A DNA stretch of 27,511 nt from a virus. Below are positions 22,301 to 27,511 of this stretch, in pieces; the first letter of the stretch is position 1, and the number at the start of each line of letters is the position of its first letter. The stretch lies in IMG/VR virus record IMGVR_UViG_3300030331_002327, positions 1-27,511 of that record; one strand, given 5' to 3'. The notes below the pieces were generated by a model. It made no database searches and was not told where the DNA came from. It saw only the letters and a list, made by a program, of their open reading frames with translations. The translations under genes were made by a program, and so were the position numbers.

Positions 22301-24204
22301 GCACTTGGAGCAGTAGTCGCTCCAATCATCATTGATCCAGTCATGTTAAAATTCATGCCAGACTCTACAACTAAACCACCCGCTGTTGTTTTTACTACTG
22401 GTGTATCAGCATGATAAAGTTTTACTGAATCATTTGCTGTAGCACTTATATACTTTGCACCGTTTGCTTGCTCTAGCGAAAGATTATTACTTTGAGTTCT
22501 TATATTATCAGCCGTTCCGTTTGTTGCTGTAATCATCAAAGCGTTTGTTGATGTATCAAATTTTAATCTCGCATCATTGCCTGTTCCTAACATTAATAAC
22601 TTATCGTCTGGTAAACTCACGCTACCTGAGAATGTGGCGTTACCTCCGTCAGCAAGAGTTAACAAAGTATCGCCATCTGTTTGTGGAGCGACAGTGGATG
22701 TTACATTGTTTTTAAATATAATTGATCCAACACTTGAGGTAGACGCAATAAAAACATTGTTAGAGTCGTAACCAATTTTTCCTCTGTTACCAACATTATT
22801 TAAATCAATATAATCATTAGCTGTAACTACTCCGCTACTGGTAATAGCACCACTAGATATTGTTGATGAGAATTCTGCCGCACCTACATGATCTAAGGTA
22901 AATGCTTTACTTGTGTCATTCCGAGGTACTAAATGAAATTTATCTGTATTGTTATTTTCACCATACATCAATACTCCTGCGCCATTGCCACCTCGTAGGC
23001 GAATACCCGCACTTCCAGATGCGTTTGTATTTTCAAGCAATAAAACAGCGTTTGAATCTGTAGCAATTTGAGCAACGGATGCTGTATTGTTTACTGTGCT
23101 TGTTATACCACCACTAGAGATTGTAGAATTAAACGTAGCGGCTCCTGCGTTTGACATATCTAAAGTGAGCGCAGTGATGCTTGCACCTTCATCAACGCCT
23201 TGAAATAAAATATCTTTATTTGACGTTGGATTTTTAATAAAAAAGTTTTGTTGAGAATTAAAAAATTGTCCCCAATTTGACCCACCATCAGCTAATGTAA
23301 TAAACGTGCCATCAACATCAATGGTTAGGTTTCCTGCAATATCAAGTATTAAAGAACTACTTGAATCAATCTCAAACCCGTCAATAGTTATATTATCAAC
23401 CACAACACCTGCGTTGGCTGTCACGCTACCTGAGAAGACTGAATTTGTTCCTGTTATTGCTAATGCAACAGTTCCCGATCCAGAGCCAGTACGAAAATTA
23501 ATTGTTTCACCATCACCATGACCCCATATATCTAACTCACCCTCAGATAATAAAGAAATAACACCAAGCTCTGATCCATTGTTTAGTCTTATGTGTTGAT
23601 TAGTGGTGGTAATGTTTAGCGCGGCTGTAGCGTGAGGAGCAACACCAAGACCTAATCGTGTCCCTTGTAAAGTTCCTGTAAGAGTACCGCCAGATATAGC
23701 TAAAAAATCACCAGTTGCGGATGTTGCTGCTGTGCCTAACCCTAAAGTCGTTCTTGCGGCTGCCGCATCTGCATCATCAATAAGAGTGCCGCCAAATGTG
23801 CTAACTGAACTGGATGGTAAAAAAGTACCGTTAGAATCTTGTATCGTCCCTGTCACTTCAAGATTTTTATTTAGTGTCCACTTATCACCAGTTGATACAT
23901 ATTTTAATTCAGCGTTAGAACCCGCAATCGTTATACCGGCTCCGTTTGCTTGAGTAGCATTTGAGGCATCTTTAGCGAGAGTAATATTGAGATCAGTAAT
24001 TTCTACTGTCGTAGAATCAATGCTAGTCGTAGTACCTTGAACTTCTAAATCGCCAGTAACAATTAAATTTCCATTAAGTGTGTTATTACCACTTGACGAG
24101 ATCGCAGCATCTGCCGTTGCTTTTAGATTACTAAAATTCGCATCTAATTCTGTATTGGTAAGTGGGCTACCTTTTCCCGATCTTGTTACGATTGTTGTCG
24201 TCAT
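19327..24204 (-). CDS. Long tail fiber with C-terminal peptidase S74 chaperone
   Basis: 1625 residues. The start GKGSPLTNTELDANFSNLKA is the usual opening of this fiber class. A long body follows of Gly/Ser/Thr/Asn-rich beta repeats (units such as GSVTSTGLTV, ATFSGSV, RIDSSGRLLIG), then S74: from S1536 (SSDARLKDNIEDA), with FDWK, YGMIAQEVI and GIDYSKMVPLLLKEIQELR ending in a coiled coil. The S74 domain trimerises the fiber and cuts itself off before the catalytic Ser of S-D-A-R-L-K. It recognises the host receptor. Internal duplications are also seen in the DNA (25-bp direct repeat). Confidence 0.92.
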   Translation of the reverse strand: MTTTIVTRSGKGSPLTNTELDANFSNLKATADAAISSSGNNTLNGNLIVTGDLEVQGTTTSIDSTTVEITDLNITLAKDASNATQANGAGITIAGSNAELKYVSTGDKWTLNKNLEVTGTIQDSNGTFLPSSSVSTFGGTLIDDADAAAARTTLGLGTAATSATGDFLAISGGTLTGTLQGTRLGLGVAPHATAALNITTTNQHIRLNNGSELGVISLLSEGELDIWGHGDGETINFRTGSGSGTVALAITGTNSVFSGSVTANAGVVVDNITIDGFEIDSSSSLILDIAGNLTIDVDGTFITLADGGSNWGQFFNSQQNFFIKNPTSNKDILFQGVDEGASITALTLDMSNAGAATFNSTISSGGITSTVNNTASVAQIATDSNAVLLLENTNASGSAGIRLRGGNGAGVLMYGENNNTDKFHLVPRNDTSKAFTLDHVGAAEFSSTISSGAITSSGVVTANDYIDLNNVGNRGKIGYDSNNVFIASTSSVGSIIFKNNVTSTVAPQTDGDTLLTLADGGNATFSGSVSLPDDKLLMLGTGNDARLKFDTSTNALMITATNGTADNIRTQSNNLSLEQANGAKYISATANDSVKLYHADTPVVKTTAGGLVVESGMNFNMTGSMMIGATTAPSAKFQVQGSDSSDVAVFHGTTGGNARGLKISLSGEGATNQVVNLDSMQDFGILAFKTAGTERGRFNSSGLSVTGSVTSTGLTVNAAQSNFNDSAGAVIAFQKSSSAKAWIANRSYGFHDGNGLAINTTDANPIRFGTNNSEVARLTSSGHLGIGTTTVGTLHGVSYGTTQLHIDGKTDRGQMIIEGDTLSLIAMSDNSATANSRVFLSIVNDGLMEFRSVNDDGTSKATIMSMTSAGATTFSGSVTSTGLTVSSGIDISSANTFIYLMESDTTDVNTLLQGNQSAFSIKTVNDAKSVFTERFKISHSTGDIGFFNDAGNQGLFFDSSTSRLGLGTTSPATTLHVKGTTAKTVTIERASASNAANLNEFSSHHALAILNRTSGSYLMFSGNSARTDIQATDGAGTATAKNIHLNPHGGNIGIGTGQTSPDSKLSVTSSTINSEDIVYLKSGADNVNDYLGIAWELGIGGNGPHAAIRASGGPSANDCRLGFYTTSDGGTNLTEGLFLAHNGGVSIGTTTTTGAGGLIVDNDIKTNSRFGVGSLGTVGTPALHVLADTDTGIYFPDFNHIGLVTGGVERLQITSAGKALFKGAAQTGYALFDDGVNGGIHLKADTSSVTTEYITTGFGAFEEARFVASNFVFKNSGTSTRAVIDSSGNFMVGKTTQGLSNAGFEVAQTGQASATQSGASCLRLNRLSSDGELLQFRKDGSQVGSIQSRSGAVTTMIFDPRSNGSGISGTTNGLIPTNQSGTPTNNHVDLGSTTNKFKDLHLNGVANAAGFQSNQTTTGFGYINFGDTDDSNIGQIGYDHTDNYMRFQVNNTEKVRIDSSGRLLIGGTSASASGTTSFSSTGAGQINLNASSTGGQCLLLRRVNHNGNAITFENADEDEVGSITMSSNATAYNTSSDARLKDNIEDADDSGTAIDSLQVRQFDWKSNGKHEDYGMIAQEVIHTCPNAVSVPQEDGEMMGIDYSKMVPLLLKEIQELRKRVKKLEE
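21549..21573. repeat. 25-bp direct repeat inside the fiber gene, copy 1
   Basis: The 25 bases starting TTACAGTAAGCCCTGTGC are identical at 22056-22080, about 507 bp away. The copies encode the same fiber segment (GSVTSTGLTV-type) and indicate internal duplication or slippage, a route by which fiber length and specificity can change. Confidence 0.75.
22056..22080. repeat. 25-bp direct repeat inside the fiber gene, copy 2
   Basis: Second copy of the repeat at 21549-21573; see that entry. Confidence 0.75.
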
Positions 24205-24206
24205 AT

Positions 24207-24656
24207 TTAACTAGCCTGTAATGTAATTACCCATGTGATGTTCAAAATATCTTGCGCTCCCTTGTTTACAACTGAAAAAACTGTACGACAAAGCATTGTT
24301 CCACCCGATGAGGCATTAAATAGACCCGCCTCTGTAACAGCTCCAGTTGCGTCTCCTGCCTCAAAACTTGCAACATAAGTAATGGTATTACTTGATGCAG
24401 AAGTGCTGTCTAACGCCTCCCTAGAGCCTAGAATCGACACTAAATCAGTTTGGTTTGCCGCTGCCGCTGTCGTACCCGACCCTAATGCCATATGTGACAT
24501 AACATTTGATGATGTATCAGCCATTCTTGAGCAAATAAAAGTCAATCCAGTTGCAACAACTAAATTTTTTATTTCTCTAGTTTCTTTGATATGTCCGTTT
24601 TGGTCTATCAATTCAATTTTTACATCACCCGAAAGTTTTAATTTATCTTTTATCAT
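24207..24656 (-). CDS. Tail/baseplate protein with TEAGLFNASSGGTMLCRTVF
   Basis: 149 residues. Strand-rich opening (VKIELIDQNGHIKETREIKN) then ATGLTFICSRMAD, MALGSGTTAAAANQTDL, and TEAGLFNASSGGTMLCRTVF, ending DILNITWVITLQAS. The T-E-A-G-[LI]-F-N-A-x-x-G-G-x-M-L-x-R-x-x-F block is common in small phage tail/baseplate proteins upstream of fibers. No enzymatic motif. Likely joins tail tip and fiber. It abuts the repeat protein at 24657. Confidence 0.72.
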   Translation of the reverse strand: MIKDKLKLSGDVKIELIDQNGHIKETREIKNLVVATGLTFICSRMADTSSNVMSHMALGSGTTAAAANQTDLVSILGSREALDSTSASSNTITYVASFEAGDATGAVTEAGLFNASSGGTMLCRTVFSVVNKGAQDILNITWVITLQAS

Positions 24657-25490
24657 TTAGAAAATCCTCTTTGAACCCACAAAGTCATCGTTAAAATAGT
24701 CCATATTATCGCAATAACCCTGGGCTAGTAACACACCTGAATCAGTTGCAGTCGATATATTATTAAATAAACGACCACGATTGATAAATATTTGATCCGT
24801 AAAACTTGCGGCATCACTCAATGGTCGTGTCAATATCTTTGATATTTGCTCACTTACAAAAAAACTATCATCTAAAAATTTAGAAACATTAAAAATTAAT
24901 TGATCTGCAAAATTACCAATATCATTTATTGCTTTTGTAAATATTGTTCGGAGCTGATCAGTAAAACTTGCCAATTCACTTGCGTTTTTCGTGAAATCTC
25001 TTGTCTCCAAATCACTGACGTTAGCTGAATCACTTACATTTTTTGTTAATTGTTTTGTAATATTTTCAGTTGCACTAAATAAATCATTGATAGATTTATT
25101 CAATGTCAACCTAATTTGCTCTGATACGTTTCCAATATCATCTAAAAATTTAAACAATATCGGAAATTTACCAATCTCCACCTTTGCAATCGCCCTTGCA
25201 AAACTAACCTCTGCAACTGCTTTAGCAAAATTTATTTTTGATACGCTTTTTCTAAAAGCAATTACGCTTTTTGCTTTACTAAAATTAATTACACTTACTG
25301 ATTTTTGAAATGCAATTTTTGCTAGTGATTCTTCGACAACTATTTTTGCAACTGCTTTTTTAAATGCAATATCCGCTAACGATTTTTTATAGGAAATATT
25401 GGCAGTTGCTTTTTTAAAATTTATTGAGGCTTTTTTAGTTTGATTTTGTAATGTTGCTACCGCCTTTTTAAACGATATTTTTACATTCAT
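24657..25490 (-). CDS. Repeat-built tail fiber shaft protein (9- and 18-residue repeats)
   Basis: 277 residues in three parts. Residues 5-103 are 11 tandem units of exactly 9 residues, consensus I-x-F-x-K-[AS]-x-[AS]-x (for example IAFKKAVAK, IAFQKSVSV, INFAKAVAE). Residues 114-257 are 8 tandem units of exactly 18 residues, consensus K-x-[LIV]-[SND]-[DE]-x-x-x-x-[ST]-[DE]-Q-[IL]-x-x-x-[LFV]-[TS] (for example KFLDDSFFVSEQISKILT). A 20-residue tail (YCDNMDYFNDDF ...) ends it. The gene lies between a BppU-like and a tail gene, so a fibrous part of the baseplate or side fiber is likely. No homologue is recognised. Confidence 0.82.
   Translation of the reverse strand: MNVKISFKKAVATLQNQTKKASINFKKATANISYKKSLADIAFKKAVAKIVVEESLAKIAFQKSVSVINFSKAKSVIAFRKSVSKINFAKAVAEVSFARAIAKVEIGKFPILFKFLDDIGNVSEQIRLTLNKSINDLFSATENITKQLTKNVSDSANVSDLETRDFTKNASELASFTDQLRTIFTKAINDIGNFADQLIFNVSKFLDDSFFVSEQISKILTRPLSDAASFTDQIFINRGRLFNNISTATDSGVLLAQGYCDNMDYFNDDFVGSKRIF
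24720..25151. repeat. Eight 54-bp units (18-residue protein repeat)
   Basis: Degenerate tandem repeats encoding residues 114-257 of the same protein. Register is exact through all eight units; the last unit is the most diverged. Confidence 0.8.
25182..25478. repeat. Eleven 27-bp units (9-residue protein repeat)
   Basis: Degenerate tandem repeats encoding residues 5-103 of the fiber-like protein. The DNA copies vary while the Ile/Phe/Lys/small pattern is kept; copy 2 is poor. Confidence 0.8.
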
Positions 25491-25825
25491 TAATTAAAAT
25501 CTGATCTTACAACAAAGTTTAATATTTCAAAGATGGTCTCCTTCTTGCCATCACTATGTGTAATCTCAATCTCTCCTTCGTAGTTTCCCGCTGCCCTATT
25601 TTGCAGATCAGTGCTATTAAAACTAAAAACCGCAATACCATTAGCGAGATCAGCGGTAGCTGCTGCTGTAAGGGTAAATAAAACGCTTGTAGTGCCTTTT
25701 TTGCGAAAATAAAGCCTTACCGTTGCCCCAGACATATTGACAACCGAACCATCGTCAAATCTAGTTATCGTGGCTTTGATTTGGGGTGCAGTATCACCAC
25801 TTACTAATTCATATATATCACTCAT
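25490..25825 (-). CDS. Baseplate protein with BppU-like N-terminal domain
   Basis: 111 residues from ATG at 25825 (MSDIYELVSGDTAPQIKATI). The pattern G-D-T-A-P-x-I-x-A-T-I-x-x-x-D-G-S-V-V-N-[ML]-[ST]-G-A-T-V-R-x-x-[FY]-x-x-K, followed by AGNYEGEIEITHSDGKKETI, is the small beta-sandwich of phage baseplate upper/tail proteins. Structural, likely linking tip to fibers. The gene start overlaps the preceding gene stop by 8 bases. Confidence 0.75.
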   Translation of the reverse strand: MSDIYELVSGDTAPQIKATITRFDDGSVVNMSGATVRLYFRKKGTTSVLFTLTAAATADLANGIAVFSFNSTDLQNRAAGNYEGEIEITHSDGKKETIFEILNFVVRSDFN

Positions 25826-26009
25826 TATCAATAAATCCTATTTTTGCCCATTTATCGTCTGTTATTTGTTTTGATAAAAAAAATTCTTTAATGCTTGAAT
25901 CGTTTAAATTATTTTTTACTTCAATTACTTTTTGATTTGCAATAAATAATGACTCTACCGATTCAACAATCGTGTCCTCGTCATTCTTTGTGTAACCAAT
26001 TTTTATCAA
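25818..26009 (-). CDS. Hypothetical small protein, 63 residues
   Basis: TTG start at 26009 overlapping the stop of the J-like gene (TTGA), with GGAGA upstream. The sequence MIKIGYTKNDEDTIVESVES then LFIANQKVIEVKNNLNDSSI ends KIGFIDNE. Strand/helix mix, acidic. Likely a tail-tip accessory by context; I do not recognise the family. Confidence 0.58.
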   Translation of the reverse strand: MIKIGYTKNDEDTIVESVESLFIANQKVIEVKNNLNDSSIKEFFLSKQITDDKWAKIGFIDNE

Positions 26010-27511
26010 GAAATATTCTCCATTGTTCCGCGCATGTGTGATATTTGATAAGTCACATTAGTCTGTGGATTATTCACCCTCGATCTTATTCTGTAATCTG
26101 TCGCGGTATCTGTTTGACCATAACTTAAACTAAAGGGTATTAAAATGTCATCTACTCCGTTATTGCTCCCAGAAACAGTCTGATTTGAGACATATTCAGA
26201 ATCAGCATCAATCGGGGTTCTAACCTTAACTTCAGAATAAAATTCTACTTGCGGATCAAAAAACGTACCGCTAGATAAAAATTTTGAATCACTAAAAAAC
26301 AAAGTGTCATTATTAGAAAAAATATTAGCAACAGCATTTACTAATAAATATGTTTTATTGGCTGTTTGATCAAAAAAAAGTGATCGGATAAATGCAGGTT
26401 CATTACTTGCACTTGCGTTGTTTGTCGATGCAACACCACCAGAAATATCTAATTTGTCTAATTGATTACCACTGACAGAAATTAATTGATTGAATGGTAC
26501 ATTATCAGTTTCTACTGTCACTGTTCCAATATTAACTGGATTTGCTCCTTTGGATTTTTTTTGTATGTTTAAAAAAATACTTGAATTATCGACTGGCGAT
26601 TGATTTGCGTTCTGTATTCTGAAAGAAAAATTCAAATCTAATCTTTGTCTTTTCTGTATAGATAAAGTTGGAGCTGGTAATGTAAAAGTTCCATACGTTA
26701 CATCTGAGGTCGTTAGAAAAGCACCACCACCATCACTTGAACTAAAAAATGCTATTGCTATGGGATATACCTCTGTCACGTCACCAGTTAATTTTTGCAC
26801 TGATAAACTTGTGATCTCATCGCTTGCAATTCGAGCCGCAGAACTCGCAAGATTGCTACCACCGTCTGTTTGAGAAACAAAATTTGAAAGATTACCAGAA
26901 AAATCAACTGCTCTAACTTTATAATTAAATGTCGTACCAAAAGATAAATTAGTATCTACAAACAAAGTTCCTGGTGATTCTCCTATTTTTGTATAGGTTC
27001 CAGGAATCAAACCCGCAGCTCTATGTATTTCGACATGGCTAAAATCAGCATCCGTTGGATTTGTCCAAGTGATATTTACAGATTTGAAAGTACCACTTAC
27101 TTGCAAATTTGTTGGTGCAGCGGGTGGAGTTGTATCTGCTATTGTTGTGTGAGTTGTTTCAGCAAACGCACTTGATACATTTAACTCATTAACTGCTTTG
27201 ACACGTATATCATAAGTTGTTGAATTTCTTACATTATTTATTATAAACGGTGAGGCGTTTGTTTGTTGCTCAAAATAAGGGGCTGAATCGTCACCGTCTA
27301 CTCTATACTGCAAAACATAATGATCGATAAAGGCACTCGCAGATGTTGAAAAATTTACAACAATGTTTTCGTCAAAAGTACCATCACTTGCGATAAAGGT
27401 GTCATTAGTTACACTCGTAATTGTTGGAGCTGCTACTGTTTGACCGTCATTTATTAAAACAGTGCTTGCACCTAAAAATGCAATTTCACTTTGATTCCAT
27501 GTGTAAATATT
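26006..27511 (-). CDS. Tail tip / host-specificity protein with FNIII domains (gpJ-like), C-terminal part
   Basis: The frame is open to the right edge, so the N-terminal part is missing. About 501 residues are visible. They contain at least two fibronectin type III-like units, seen as TTYDIRVKAVNELNVSS and PPAAPTNLQVSGTFKSVNIT followed by HVEIHRAAGLIPGTYTKIGE and TFNYKVRAVDFSGNLSNF (Y-x-Y-x-V-R-A-V-D-x-x-G-N-x-S). After these is a strand-rich C-terminal domain (ITSLSVQKLTGDVTEVYPIA ...). J-like proteins form the tail tip and bind the host receptor. Fiber and baseplate genes follow, as expected. Confidence 0.85.
   Translation of the reverse strand, partial: NIYTWNQSEIAFLGASTVLINDGQTVAAPTITSVTNDTFIASDGTFDENIVVNFSTSASAFIDHYVLQYRVDGDDSAPYFEQQTNASPFIINNVRNSTTYDIRVKAVNELNVSSAFAETTHTTIADTTPPAAPTNLQVSGTFKSVNITWTNPTDADFSHVEIHRAAGLIPGTYTKIGESPGTLFVDTNLSFGTTFNYKVRAVDFSGNLSNFVSQTDGGSNLASSAARIASDEITSLSVQKLTGDVTEVYPIAIAFFSSSDGGGAFLTTSDVTYGTFTLPAPTLSIQKRQRLDLNFSFRIQNANQSPVDNSSIFLNIQKKSKGANPVNIGTVTVETDNVPFNQLISVSGNQLDKLDISGGVASTNNASASNEPAFIRSLFFDQTANKTYLLVNAVANIFSNNDTLFFSDSKFLSSGTFFDPQVEFYSEVKVRTPIDADSEYVSNQTVSGSNNGVDDILIPFSLSYGQTDTATDYRIRSRVNNPQTNVTYQISHMRGTMENIS

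Noticed and set aside
22577-23953. Plus-strand open frames opposite the fiber gene
   Set aside because: Low-complexity shadows of the repetitive fiber; no starts, spacing or composition typical of genes.

Overview
This window is most of the genome of a tailed bacteriophage with a long non-contractile tail (siphovirus-like) and AT-rich DNA. Evidence for a phage: an unbroken series of head, neck and tail genes (large and small terminase, portal, Mu F-like minor head protein, scaffold, capsid, neck proteins, major tail protein, G/GT-type tail chaperones, tape measure, FNIII tip protein, S74 fiber). Several small basic proteins resemble families I associate with marine phages, which suggests an aquatic host, but nothing fixes the host genus. 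No integrase is seen. An XRE-type regulator beside divergent operons leaves a temperate lifestyle possible, not proven.

Layout. Almost all genes are on the minus strand. Read in that direction: (i) 27511-17736: the C-terminal part of a J-like tip protein, baseplate and fiber genes, an S74-terminated fiber, then a holin/spanin-like group. (ii) 17383-17610 back to 15697: a short plus-strand early operon with an XRE regulator, an ERF single-strand annealing protein, an SSB-like protein and an HTH protein. It converges on group (i). (iii) 15564-11264: a minus-strand early/middle operon with an O-like replication initiator that carries iterons inside its gene, a NinB-like protein, a C5-cytosine methyltransferase, a NinG-like HNH protein, a Q-like zinc-finger protein and a PP-loop sulfotransferase-family protein. 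(iv) 11263-1: the late operon, starting at a strong promoter/terminator pair and running through endolysin, terminase, head and neck genes, tail tube, tape measure and a truncated distal tail gene. The left edge (distal tail) and right edge (tail tip) would meet in a circular map, so the missing part is probably just the rest of the tail tip.

How it works together. The region resembles lambda's replication-nin-Q-late block although the sequences differ. The O-like gene holds four dyad iterons next to an AT-rich stretch (a probable origin). A Q-like gene lies upstream of a near-consensus sigma70 promoter that is followed about 50 nt later by an intrinsic terminator, as at lambda pR'. The tail chaperones have an A AAA AAC slippery site immediately before the G stop.

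The most unusual features are: a C5-methyltransferase gene in which a second long reading frame carries a different recognisable methyltransferase C-terminus; a fiber-like protein built from an exact 9-residue repeat followed by an exact 18-residue repeat; the promoter-terminator-Q module; the in-gene iteron origin; and a stand-alone PP-loop enzyme next to DNA-modification genes.
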